Source: DAOUBP01 sp964474695 (GTDB lineage: Bacteria; Chloroflexota; Anaerolineae; CG2-30-64-16). Taken from it: a DNA stretch of 64,000 bases. Every line of letters begins with the position of its first letter. Position 1 is the first letter of the stretch. Location of the stretch: the NCBI GenBank assembly GCA_964474695.1, contig CAYYTK010000019.1:1-64000 (forward strand). Reading direction: 5' to 3'. Positions 8,052 through 18,974 of the stretch are shown in pieces. A model generated the notes under the pieces. That model made no database searches. It was not told the origin of the DNA and saw nothing but the letters and a program-made list of their open reading frames with translations. A program made the position numbers and the translations under genes.

Positions 8052-8882
8052 TTGGACCACACAACCCGCGAATTCGCCATCGATCTGGCCTGCCGGGCCG
8101 GCGCCCTGCTGTGCGAATTTCTGGAACGCGGCTTGGACAGCAGCCGGACGCGCACCAAGCGAGGACATTTCGATATCGTTACTGAGGCCGATTTGGCTTC
8201 GGAGCGCTTGATCGTAGCTGCGCTGCGCGCCGTACTGCCATCGCATGCCATCTACGCCGAGGAAAGCGCCAACGGCGGACTGCCCGCAGACGAGTGGTTG
8301 TGGCTGGTGGATCCGGTGGATGGCACCAACAACTTTGCCCACGGCCTGCCCCTCTTCGCCGTCAACCTGGCCCTGGCGCACGACGGTGTGCCGGTGTTGG
8401 GGGTCACCCATGACCCCTCGAGCGGGCATACTTACTGGGCCGAAAAGGGCGGCGGCGCGTGGCTGCGCGAGCGCGGCATCGACCGGCGTTTGTCCGTTTC
8501 CAACGTGTCAGATTTGAGGCGGGCGCTGCTCGCGACGGGTTTCGTGGCTGGCCGGACCAAAGAGCATGGCCACAACCGCGCCGAGTTCTGGACCCTGGAC
8601 GCCAATTCGCAGTCGGTGCGGCGCTTGGGGACGGCGGCCCTCGCGCTGGCGTGGATTGCCGCCGGCCACCTGGAGGGCTACTGGGAAACCGATCTGAAGC
8701 CGTGGGATGTCGCAGCCGGTTGGGTATTGCTGACCGAAGCCGGAGGCCAACTCACCGAACATGATGGCGGGCCCTATCGGCTGGACAGCCATACATTGAT
8801 CGCCAGCAACGGCCAACCCGGCATACACGAAGCCATTGTGACGACTCTCGCCGACGTGCGGTCTCAGAAGGCCGCGGCATAG
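8052..8882 (+). CDS. Inositol monophosphatase-family phosphatase
   Basis: 276 residues. It carries the metal motif 'WLVDPVDGTNNFAHGLP' and the C-terminal 'PWDVAAGWVLLTEAGG', the two signatures of the IMPase/FBPase superfamily. It hydrolyses a phosphate monoester such as inositol-1-phosphate. The open frame extends upstream to 7968, but that part translates the tandem repeat. TTG at 8052 with TAGGAG 6 nt upstream is the likely start. Other family members act on fructose-1,6-bisphosphate or 3'-phosphoadenosine phosphates, so the exact substrate is open. Confidence 0.87.
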   Translation: MDHTTREFAIDLACRAGALLCEFLERGLDSSRTRTKRGHFDIVTEADLASERLIVAALRAVLPSHAIYAEESANGGLPADEWLWLVDPVDGTNNFAHGLPLFAVNLALAHDGVPVLGVTHDPSSGHTYWAEKGGGAWLRERGIDRRLSVSNVSDLRRALLATGFVAGRTKEHGHNRAEFWTLDANSQSVRRLGTAALALAWIAAGHLEGYWETDLKPWDVAAGWVLLTEAGGQLTEHDGGPYRLDSHTLIASNGQPGIHEAIVTTLADVRSQKAAA

Positions 8883-8920
8883 GATCGGCTCCGCCAGCAA
8901 AAATCGTAGGGATACTTCGC

Positions 8921-10039
8921 ATGCAAATCGACCGGCGCTATCGGGGACGGCGACGACAGTCTCCCTGGCCGATCATCTTCTTGATCCTTCTCGTGGTCTT
9001 GCCGGGGGGCTATTTCCTGGCGACCCGCACGCGCTTCTTCGAGAATCCCTTCAACCCCCTGCAGCCCACGGCCACCCCCACCCGCACCGCGGTGAGTTAC
9101 CTGGCCGAGGCTGAGGATGCCTATCGGGCAGGGCTTTTGACCACGGCGGCCGAAAACTACACGCGCGTGATCGAGCTAGAACCTGACAACGACGAAGCGT
9201 ACAACCGCCTGGCCTGGCTTTGGATCCTGCGCGGCCACCCGGACCGGGCCGTGGAACCGGCGCGGAAGGCCGCAGCATTGAAAGAGAGCTCCTGGAATCT
9301 GGCAATCCTGGCGATGGCCCTGGACTGGGCCGGAGATTACGACGAAGCCATCAAAGCCGCGCTGCGCGCCACGGATGCAGACCCCCTTTCGGCCGAGGCG
9401 CACGCCGTGCTGGGTGAGGTCTACGCCGATCGCAACAACTGGTCACGCGCGTTGGAAGAAGCCCGCCAGGCGGAAGAGCTGAACCCGAACAGCGCGTTTG
9501 TGATTCGCGAGCTGGGCTACGTGCTCTCGATGCAGGGACGTTACGAGGAAGCTTTGGAGGCCTACGCGCGCGCTGCGCAGCTCGACCCCACACAGGGCTA
9601 CATCTACATCAGCGCTGGTGTGATTCACATGGCCCTGCAGGACTACGAAGCAGCAATCGAGCAGTTCACGCTGGCGGTGCAGGCCAATCCGGATACGCCG
9701 ACCGGCTATGATTCCCTGGGGCACGCCAGCGCGCTTAACGGCGACCCGGACCGGGCGATTTCGACCCTGCGCAAAGCCATCGAGATCGACCCGGAATACG
9801 CACTGGCCTACGCCCACCTGGGGCGAGTCTACTATACTTTGCTCAACTGGGAATCGGCCATCGAGTATTTCACCAAAGCCTTCGACCTGGGCCTGGAAAA
9901 CGAGGAGTACTTCTACCAGCTCGGCCTGGCCTATACGTACCTGGAAGACTGCGAGAACGGCGTGAAGTGGTTCAATCGAGCGTTGGAGCTGAATCCCGAA
10001 TCTCAGCCCGCACTGGAAGGCATCAAGCGCTGCCAGTGA
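8921..10039 (+). CDS. Membrane-anchored TPR-repeat protein
   Basis: 372 residues. One membrane segment (about residues 16-36, WPIIFLILLVVLPGGYFLA) is followed by a short Pro/Thr linker and then about eight tetratricopeptide repeats to the end. Examples are 'AYNRLAWLWILRGHPDRAV' and 'AYAHLGRVYYTLLNWESAIEY'. TPRs are protein-binding scaffolds, probably outside the membrane here given the basic N-terminus. Partner unknown. Confidence 0.85.
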   Translation: MQIDRRYRGRRRQSPWPIIFLILLVVLPGGYFLATRTRFFENPFNPLQPTATPTRTAVSYLAEAEDAYRAGLLTTAAENYTRVIELEPDNDEAYNRLAWLWILRGHPDRAVEPARKAAALKESSWNLAILAMALDWAGDYDEAIKAALRATDADPLSAEAHAVLGEVYADRNNWSRALEEARQAEELNPNSAFVIRELGYVLSMQGRYEEALEAYARAAQLDPTQGYIYISAGVIHMALQDYEAAIEQFTLAVQANPDTPTGYDSLGHASALNGDPDRAISTLRKAIEIDPEYALAYAHLGRVYYTLLNWESAIEYFTKAFDLGLENEEYFYQLGLAYTYLEDCENGVKWFNRALELNPESQPALEGIKRCQ

Positions 10040-10090
10040 ACCTGGGGAACCAGATGTCGCCTCTGAACGTCCCAGGGTAGGTACTCTGAC

Positions 10091-10120
10091 TTGGGCAGGA
10101 CTCCCGGTCTGTGCTATAAT
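10091..10120 (+). promoter_or_regulatory. Promoter of the SH3 lipoprotein gene
   Basis: TTGGGC (10091-10096) and a perfect TATAAT (10115-10120) with 18 bp between them. This gives a leader of about 95 nt. Confidence 0.65.
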
Positions 10121-10220
10121 TCGCAGGCTCACGGCGGGGACATCGTACGCGTCAAGCGCCATCGACCGACACAGTACCGGGTGTTTTTGTCCCCACGATC
10201 AATCGAGAGGTGTACGTTTC

Positions 10221-11171
10221 ATGCAACGCAAGATGCTTTTGTTCACCGTTTTGGCCCTGGCTGCGATCCTGGTGGCGGGCTGCGCCGACCTCGGCCCGCA
10301 GGCCACCCCCGTACCGCCTACCAAAACCCCAAAGCCAACCTTTACAGCGACGCCGGACTGGACGCCAACGCCGGTCGTCTTTGCGACCGCCACGCCCGAA
10401 CCGCCGACCGCCACACCGGAGCCGGAATTCACGGCCACGCCCGAAGCCACGCCCACCGAAACCCCTAACCCGACGGCGCGCCTGACTGCCAACCAGGCCG
10501 TGAACGTGCGTTCGGGGCCGGGCACCAACTATACGACCATTGGCAGCCTCTCTGCGGGGCAAACATTCGAGATCACCGGCAAGAATCCGGCTGGTGACTG
10601 GCTCGAGTTCCAGTTCGATGGCCGGCAGGGCTGGGTGAAGAGCAGCCTGGTAACCGTCAGCGGTGATATGAACACCGTGCAGGTGGCGCAGAACATCCCG
10701 GCCCCGCCTACCGCGCGGCCGACGGCGCGACCACAGCCGACCTCACCGCCAGCGCAGCCAACCGCCGTACCTGTCGCACAGTATCCCTGGAGTTATGTAT
10801 CTGGATCGGCGCAGGGAGCACCACAGTGCGGCGTCGTTCACTTCGACGGTCAGGTTCAGTACAAGAACGGCTCCCCGCAGAATGGGGTTTGCATTTACCT
10901 GGATTACTACGGCCCTCGTACAATCAAATTCTCCGGTGGTGGTGGGGCAGGAGATGGAAATTGGAGCTTTGCGCCATGCGGCAGCGAAGCATGCAACGGA
11001 CCGATTAAAATCTATGTCGTGGAATGCCCTGCCAACGTCCCCGGAGCTGGTTTGACTTTGGAGGGAGGCTCCCCTCCAGCGCCGAAGTCGGATGTATTCT
11101 CTGTGACAATCACTGACAAGTGCCAACAGGGCCAATGGACTAACATTGTTTTCCGAAACACACAACAATAG
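10221..11171 (+). CDS. SH3-domain lipoprotein
   Basis: 316 residues. A lipoprotein signal (LLFTVLALAAILVAGC, lipobox VAGC) precedes a Pro/Thr-rich linker (about residues 28-90). A bacterial SH3b domain follows: 'TANQAVNVRSGPGTNYTTIGSLSAG' to 'GWVKSSLVTV', about residues 92-150. A second Pro-rich linker leads to an unassigned C-terminal domain with several Cys (CGVVHF, CIYLDYY, CGSEACNG, CQQGQW) that may form disulfides outside the cell. SH3b domains often bind cell-wall or surface ligands. The C-terminal domain has no family I recognise. Confidence 0.8.
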   Translation: MQRKMLLFTVLALAAILVAGCADLGPQATPVPPTKTPKPTFTATPDWTPTPVVFATATPEPPTATPEPEFTATPEATPTETPNPTARLTANQAVNVRSGPGTNYTTIGSLSAGQTFEITGKNPAGDWLEFQFDGRQGWVKSSLVTVSGDMNTVQVAQNIPAPPTARPTARPQPTSPPAQPTAVPVAQYPWSYVSGSAQGAPQCGVVHFDGQVQYKNGSPQNGVCIYLDYYGPRTIKFSGGGGAGDGNWSFAPCGSEACNGPIKIYVVECPANVPGAGLTLEGGSPPAPKSDVFSVTITDKCQQGQWTNIVFRNTQQ

Positions 11172-11190
11172 ATTACACGGGTAACTGGAA

Positions 11191-11465
11191 GCATCCTGAG
11201 CGGAACGGAGCGGCGGGGCAGCTCAATGCTCGAAATTCCACTGCGGCAGCGGAGTGCAGTCGAAGGATGCGGCAGTGGACAGGGCGGCCCCTTCGACTCC
11301 GCACGGCGCAGGGCGTGGATGACGGAATACTGCGGAACTCATGCGCCGTGCTCCGCTCAGGGTGCTGCCGGTAGGGGAAAAGCGAGCATCCTGAGCGGAA
11401 CGGAGCGGGTCTGCAGCGCGAGTGCCGTACTTCCACTGCGCGAGCGGAGTGCAGTCGAAGGATGC
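11191..11465. repeat. Three imperfect palindromic elements upstream of the GIY-YIG gene
   Basis: Element A (11191-11270) and element C (11386-11465) both run from GCATCCTGAGCGGAACGGAG to CGAAGGATGC, so their ends are inverted repeats. Element B (about 11289-11366) is a variant containing GCACGGCGCA and its exact inverse TGCGCCGTGC, flanked by CTTCGACTCC and CTCCGCTCAG. They fill the whole gap between the SH3 lipoprotein and GIY-YIG genes. They resemble REP-type extragenic palindromes of the CTGAGCGG/TTCGACT kind. Confidence 0.8.
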
Positions 11466-11487
11466 GGTGGCACCTAGGAGCGCGCCA

Positions 11488-11817
11488 ATGCATTGCGTCT
11501 ACATGCTTAGATGCTCGGACGGCTCCTACTATGTCGGCTCGACTTCTGACCTGGAATATCGACTCGAAGAGCACAAAACCGGATTCTTCGGCGGCTACAC
11601 CAGCAAACGTTTACCAGTCGAGTTAGTTTGGTCGCAAGACTTCCCCTCAGAGCATGAAGCGTTCATGACTGAGCGCCAGATCAAGGGTTGGTCGCGCGCG
11701 AAGAAGGAAGCGCTGATTCGTGGTGACTGGGACGGGCTGCACGAGATTGTGAAGCTGGAGCGAAAAACGCGAGAGGCAAGGAAACGGCAGTCAAGAGCAG
11801 CGACGAATGACTGCTGA
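11488..11817 (+). CDS. GIY-YIG nuclease-domain protein
   Basis: 109 residues. It opens MHCVYMLRCSDGSYYVGSTS, the GIY-YIG signature in its 'VYM...YYVG' form. 'LEYRLEEHKTG', 'TSKRLPVELVW' and the Glu of 'EHEAFMTERQIKGWSRAKKEALI' follow, matching the UhbP/UPF0213 single-domain group. A nuclease role is inferred from family. AGGAG lies 9 nt before the ATG at 11488; the in-frame extension to 11422 runs through a palindromic repeat. The gene lies alone, with three palindromic elements on each side. Confidence 0.85.
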   Translation: MHCVYMLRCSDGSYYVGSTSDLEYRLEEHKTGFFGGYTSKRLPVELVWSQDFPSEHEAFMTERQIKGWSRAKKEALIRGDWDGLHEIVKLERKTREARKRQSRAATNDC

Positions 11818-11829
11818 CCCAGAGCCGCA

Positions 11830-12102
11830 CCCTTCGACTTCGCACGGCGCAGAGCGTGGATAGCGCAGGGGAGTGGAGCGCGTGCGCCGTGCTCCGCTCA
11901 GGGTGCTATCCATGTGCTAAAGGAAAGCATGCTGAGCGGAACGGAGCGACGGGGCGGCTCAAGGTACGCATTTCCTTGTGGTAGCGGAGTGCAGTCGAAG
12001 CAGGTGGCCCCACGACAAGGTCAGCCGACTGGCAAGCGGGCCGCATCCTTCGGCTGGTGACTCGCCGTGCCTGAGGTTGAGTCGTTAACCCGCTCAGGAT
12101 GC
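11830..12102. repeat. Three imperfect palindromic elements downstream of the GIY-YIG gene
   Basis: Element D (11830-11909) is like element B: CTTCGACTTCGCACGGCGCA to TGCGCCGTGCTCCGCTCAGG. Element E (about 11927-12001) is like A: GCATGCTGAGCGGAACGGAG to AGTGCAGTCGAAGCA. Element F (12043-12102) runs GCATCCTTCGGC to CGCTCAGGATGC. They occupy the 300 bp between the GIY-YIG gene and the glycosidase; I see no gene in it. Confidence 0.8.
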
Positions 12103-12120
12103 TGATATATCTGCAATAGG

Positions 12121-13847
12121 ATGACTCGTTCTTTCCACCGGCGACGTCTTTCATGGTTGGTCGCGCTAATACTGGCGGCTGTCTTCATCGCGGCCGTCTT
12201 CTTTGCCTGGACCCCGTTTCGCGCCCTCCTCTTCAACCTCACCGGCGAGGAACGCCTCTTTTCTCAGCTCAAAGGGCTCACCGATCTCAGCGCGGATCTG
12301 CTGCGGCCGCGCCTGAACCTGGCGCCGGATGCCGCGGTGCGGCACACCAACGTCAATCCGTTCGGCGTCAACGTCTTCTTAAACGAAGAGGTCGAGCCGG
12401 AGAAGCGCGAGCTGACGATCAGGCTGGCAGCCGAAGCAGGGTTCCACTGGCTGCGGCAGGAATTCCCCTGGCAAGATATCGAGATCCACGGCAAAGGCGA
12501 CTTCGAAGATCGCCGCAATCCGCCGGCAAAATCCGCCTGGGATAAATACGATCAGATCGTCGACCTGGCCGATAAGTACGGCATGGAGCTGATCGTCCGG
12601 GTCAGCACGCCGCCCTCGTGGAGCCGCGCGGCCGGCGATGAAGTGGGCACCTTTGCGCCGCCCGATAACTACGAGGATTTCGGCGATTTTGTCTACACCC
12701 TGGTGGCGCGATACCGCGGCCGCATCCGCTATTACCAGCTCTGGAACGAGCCGAACATCTACCCGGAATGGGGCAGCTATGCCATCAGCCCGGAGGACTA
12801 CACGCGACTTCTCAAGATCGGCGCAACGCGCGCAAGAGAGGCAGACCCGGACGTGGTGATCATCGCCGGCGCGCTGGCCAGCACCATTGCGCTCCAACCG
12901 GCCGCGCCGCCGCCCAATAACGCGCTCAACGATCTGATCTTCCTCCAACGCATGTACGACGCAGGCGCGGCGCCCTATTTCGATATTATGGCGATGCAGG
13001 CATATGGCCTGTGGTCCGGTCCCACCGACCGGCGCATGCAGCCGCGGGTGATGAACTACGGCCGGCCGCAGTACGTGCGCGATCTGATGGTTGCCAACGG
13101 CGACGCGTCCAAGCCCATCTGGATCAGCGAAATGGCCTGGAACGCGGTGCCGGATGAGGTGGCCGACAAGCGCTTCGGCCAGGTCAGCCTCGACCAGCAA
13201 GCGCGCTACGCTGTGGCGGCTTACGAACGGGCGCAGGCGGAGTGGCCGTGGGCCGGCGTGATCAACACCTGGTACTTCAAACGCGCCACCGATGATTGGT
13301 TCCGGGAAGCCAAGCCGGAAGCGTATTTCCGCCTGGCCGACCCCGATTTCACCCTGCAGCCCGTCTACACGGGCCTCAAAACGTACATGACCAGCGCGCA
13401 GCCCGCGCTCCATCCCGGCACGCACGAGCCTGTGGGCTGGGGCATCGCGACGTCGGGAATTTGGCAGGCGGTTCCGGCCGCCGAATTGCCGTTCGGCCAG
13501 GCGTGGGAGGCGGCTGAAGCGGGGGCAAGTTTATCGTTCACGTTTGAAGGCGTCCGGCTGGCTGTGCTGCCTGGCTGTTCGGCGCCCCCTTGCACCGGCA
13601 GCCTGCGGGTCAGCGTGGACGGCAGTGCGCCGGTCCTGGTGCCCACTGCGGCAACTAATCCGGCGACCGTAGCGCGCGGCCTGAAAGACGGCGCACACCA
13701 CGTCACCATCGAGGCCGTGGATGCCCGTGCCGGCCTGGCAGCCATCACAGTGAGCCGGGGACGTTTCGCGTGGGTGCGGGACATCCTGCCGGTGCGCTGG
13801 CCGTGGCAGCCGCTGGCGGCGCGCATTCCCCAGGAAAGCCGGTTGCC

Positions 13848-13851
<4 letters not shown>
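12121..13851 (+). CDS. Membrane-anchored clan GH-A glycoside hydrolase
   Basis: 576 residues. A membrane segment (about 10-33) is followed by a TIM-barrel glycosidase. 'YYQLWNEPNIYPEWG' supplies the acid/base Glu and 'PIWISEMAW' the likely nucleophile Glu, spaced as in clan A (GH5/GH39/GH30-like) retaining enzymes. A C-terminal beta domain (about 430-560) may bind carbohydrate. The gene ends in an ATGA overlap with the glycosyltransferase, so the pair probably works on surface polysaccharide. Family number and substrate are not assignable from sequence alone. Confidence 0.78.
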
Positions 13852-16327
<2,476 letters not shown>

Positions 16328-16331
<4 letters not shown>

Positions 16332-16966
16332 AAGTCATCGTACTCCCGGTGGGCGCCCTGCAAGTCAATTGCTACGTGTTGGGTTGTCATCAAACCGGTC
16401 GCGCGGTGGTCATCGATCCCGGGGACAATGCAGAGGCAATCCAAGACGCGCTGCGCCGCCACGATCTGCGGCTGGACCGGATTCTGGCCACCCACGCGCA
16501 TTTCGACCACCTGCTGGCATGTCGCGAATTGCAGGCGGCCACCGGCGCGCCTTTCTTTCTGCACCCGAACGATCGGCCGCTCATGGCCGTGATGCGACGC
16601 ACGTGCCTGGCCTGGCTCGGCTACGACCCGGGCCAGCCGCCCGAGGTGCACGGTGATCTGACGCCCGGTGAGACCGTTCAGGTGGGTGAGATGGCCCTGG
16701 AAGTCCGCCACACCCCGGGCCATTCCCCTGGCAGCGTGACGTTGATCGACCATGCAGGGAGCCGCGCCTTCACCGGCGATGCGCTGTTCCAAGGCGCCAT
16801 CGGACGCACAGATCTGCCGGGCGGCGACCTGGATACCCTGCTTGCCGGCATTAGCGCCCAAATCCTGAGCCTGCCCGACGATTACGCGGTCCTCCCTGGC
16901 CACGGGCCGGCCAGCACCGTAGGCATGGAACGGCGGGCGAATCCGTTCTTGGCGGGCGATGGCTGA
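16328..16966 (+). CDS. Metallo-beta-lactamase-fold hydrolase (glyoxalase II-like)
   Basis: 212 residues. The zinc-binding set is complete: 'THAHFDHLL' (HxHxDH), 'RHTPGHSPGSV', 'FTGDALF' and 'LPGHGPAS'. This is the YcbL/glyoxalase II-like group of thioester or other hydrolases. It overlaps the glycosyltransferase by 4 nt. Its C-terminus runs into a 7-bp tandem repeat. Confidence 0.87.
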
Positions 16967-16997
16967 TGGCTGATGGCTGGTGGCCGATGGCTGCTGG
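16957..16997. repeat. Seven-bp tandem repeat (TGATGGC type)
   Basis: About six copies of a 7-bp unit (CGATGGC, TGATGGC, TGATGGC, TGGTGGC, CGATGGC, then TGCTGG). It overlaps the last codons of the MBL hydrolase gene. Confidence 0.8.
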
Positions 16998-17012
16998 AAG
17001 GTGGATGTCGTC

Positions 17013-17426
17013 ATGCTGAGCGGGTCGACAGCTCAAGATCCGGTGCGGCGAACGACCAGCGAAGCATCCCTGATCCTGCCGCCGGAGATCGCAGCACAGA
17101 TCATTGCCCACGCGCGGGCCGGCTACCCGGAGGAAGTGTGCGGGCTGGTGGCGGGGGCAGCAGGCCGGGCAACGATCATCTATCCGGGCCGCAACATCTC
17201 ACCCACGCCGCGCGTCTCCTACGAGCTGGACCATGAGACACTGGCCCGGATGCTAGATATCGAAGAGGCCGGGTTGGAGCTGCTGGCCATCTATCATTCG
17301 CACCCGGCTGGTCCGGAGTTCCCTTCGCCCGCCGACATCAAGCAAGCATTTTACCCCGAAAGCATCTATCTGATTTGCAGCCTCGCCAACCCGGACCAGC
17401 CCACCCTGCGCGGATTTCGCATTTGA
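17013..17426 (+). CDS. JAMM/M67 metallopeptidase (Mov34/MPN)
   Basis: 137 residues from the ATG at 17013. The JAMM motif is intact: Glu in 'YPEEVCGL' and 'IYHSHPAGPEFPSPADIK' (HxHx7SxxD). Bacterial members cleave the isopeptide or peptide bond of ubiquitin-like sulfur carriers such as CysO, consistent with a role near cysteine metabolism (cysK/cysE lie 7 kb away). The start is uncertain. The first 20 codons come from a CTGAGCGGG-type palindrome (17009-17075), and GTG at 17043 is an alternative. AAGGTGG lies 8 nt before the chosen ATG. Confidence 0.8.
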   Translation: MLSGSTAQDPVRRTTSEASLILPPEIAAQIIAHARAGYPEEVCGLVAGAAGRATIIYPGRNISPTPRVSYELDHETLARMLDIEEAGLELLAIYHSHPAGPEFPSPADIKQAFYPESIYLICSLANPDQPTLRGFRI

Positions 17427-17496
17427 AAGGATCGATTTCGGGAGGCGCCTGAAGTTGGAGCAGACAGTCCGACAGGGACCGGTCCCAAATGGGTAC

Positions 17497-17525
17497 TTGA
17501 CACACCCCATACTATCGGCTAAACT
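17497..17525 (+). promoter_or_regulatory. Promoter of the liv operon
   Basis: A perfect TTGACA (17497-17502) and TAAACT (17520-17525) are 17 bp apart. The leader is about 170 nt and contains a hairpin GCCTGG/CCAGGC, so post-initiation control is possible. Confidence 0.75.
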
Positions 17526-17607
17526 GACGCACACTGAAAGTCAGTCTGGCCTGGTCACAAGCCAGGCATTCGCCCGTGATTCCGCAGTTCGTCTCTTCTG
17601 GGAGGAG

Positions 17608-17694
17608 GTGAGGCTATTCAGTTCCACCAAGCTGCCCTGCCCTCGCATCACTTTGTCGACCTGTTCAAAGCTCAATTTGCGTAAAAGCTCATAG
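17608..17694 (+). CDS. Possible 28-residue leader peptide upstream of livK
   Basis: GTG start with GGGAG just upstream, and a TAG stop that overlaps the Shine-Dalgarno sequence of livK. The peptide starts MRLFSSTKLPCPRITLS and has five Leu spread through it, not a run as in a classical attenuator. Position and overlap suggest translational coupling, but chance is not excluded. Confidence 0.3.
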   Translation: MRLFSSTKLPCPRITLSTCSKLNLRKSS

Positions 17695-17703
17695 GAGGAA
17701 GCT

Positions 17704-18873
17704 GTGAAAAAAGCGTCATTTGTCCTGGTCATGCTGCTGACCATCAGCATGGTGCTCACAGGGTGCGCCGCGACAGGCGGAACGCAAACCATCAAGGTCG
17801 GTGTCGTTGCCGAGTTGACCGGCGACATCCCCGCCGTCGGTGCATCGTGCAAGAACGCCGCTGAGATGGCGGTAAAGGAAGTCAACGACGCTGGCGGCCT
17901 CGAGGTCGGCGGCAAGAAGTACCAGGTCGAGTTGTTCATCGAAGACAATGCGGGCAAGGCCGATCAATCCGCTTCAGCCGCGCAGAAGCTCATCACCCAA
18001 CAGAACGTCGTGGCGATCATCGGCCCCAACGCCAGCCGCTATGCCATCCCTGCTTCCGAAATCGCTGAGAGCTCCAAGGTTGTCCTGATCAGCCCATGGT
18101 CGACCAACCCCAAGACCACGCTGGATGCCAAGACCAACGAACCCAAGAAGTACGTCTTCCGCGCGGCGTTCATCGATGATTTCCAGGGCCGCGTGGTAGC
18201 CAAGTTCGCCATGGACAATTTGGGCGCCAAGAAGGCCGCGGTGCTGTACGACGTGGCCTCAGACTACAACAAGGGCATTGCCGAGTTCTTCAAGAAGACG
18301 TTTGAGGAGAATGGCGGCACGATCGTGGCCTTCGAAACCTACACCACCAACGACAAGGACTTCTCGGCCCAACTCACCAAGATCAAAGAGGCTGCGCCGG
18401 ATGTGGTGTTCCTGCCCAACTACTACAGCGAGGTCCCGCTGCAGATCCAGCAGGCCAAGCGCTTAGGCATCAATGTGCCGTTCTTGGGCAGCGACTCGTG
18501 GGGCAGCGCGGAGCTGATCAAGCTCTGCGGCGCCGACTGCGAGGGATACTATTTCAGCACCCACTACGCGGCCGACAACGCCACGCCGGTAGCCAAAAAC
18601 TTCATCGATGGCTACACCGCGAAGTATGGCAGCACCCCGGACGACGTGGCGGCCCTGACCTATGATTCCTTCGGCCTGTTGTGGAGCGCCCTCAAGAGCG
18701 CCGGCAAGGTGGACCGTCAAGCCGTGCGCGACGCTTTGGCGAAGGTGTCGAACTACGAGGGTGTGACCGGCAACATGAAGTTCCAGGAAGGCTCCGGCGA
18801 CCCCATCAAGAGCGCCGTGATCTTGCAGGTCAAGGGCGACAAATTCGTCTGGTTCGCGAACGCGAATCCGTAA
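17704..18873 (+). CDS. livK: Branched-chain amino acid ABC transporter, substrate-binding lipoprotein
   Basis: 389 residues, GTG start with AGGAGG 6 nt upstream. A lipoprotein signal 'FVLVMLLTISMVLTGC' is followed by the type I periplasmic binding fold: 'IKVGVVAELTGDIPAVG', 'VVAIIGPNASRYAIP', 'GRVVAKFAMDN' and 'DDVAALTYDSFGLLW'. It captures Leu/Ile/Val or a related amino acid or amide outside the membrane and hands it to LivHM. First gene of a complete livKHMGF operon. LivJ/K-like proteins bind many ligands, so the exact one is open. Confidence 0.9.
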   Translation: MKKASFVLVMLLTISMVLTGCAATGGTQTIKVGVVAELTGDIPAVGASCKNAAEMAVKEVNDAGGLEVGGKKYQVELFIEDNAGKADQSASAAQKLITQQNVVAIIGPNASRYAIPASEIAESSKVVLISPWSTNPKTTLDAKTNEPKKYVFRAAFIDDFQGRVVAKFAMDNLGAKKAAVLYDVASDYNKGIAEFFKKTFEENGGTIVAFETYTTNDKDFSAQLTKIKEAAPDVVFLPNYYSEVPLQIQQAKRLGINVPFLGSDSWGSAELIKLCGADCEGYYFSTHYAADNATPVAKNFIDGYTAKYGSTPDDVAALTYDSFGLLWSALKSAGKVDRQAVRDALAKVSNYEGVTGNMKFQEGSGDPIKSAVILQVKGDKFVWFANANP

Positions 18874-18899
18874 CCTGGCAGATCGGTAACCTGGCAGAT

Positions 18900-18938
18900 C
18901 GGTGACGGGGTGCGCTGCACAGCGCACCCCTATCACCG
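18900..18938 (+). promoter_or_regulatory. Long hairpin between livK and livH
   Basis: An 11-bp perfect stem (GGGGTGCGCTG/CAGCGCACCCC) is extended by CGGTGA/TCACCG across a small bulge. No T-run follows. It is preceded by a short direct repeat (CCTGGCAGATCGGT twice). Such elements between a binding protein and its permease often stabilise the upstream message or partially terminate transcription. Confidence 0.7.
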
Positions 18939-18974
18939 TGCTGCCGCGTCGCTGCACCACCCCGAGGCTCCGCT

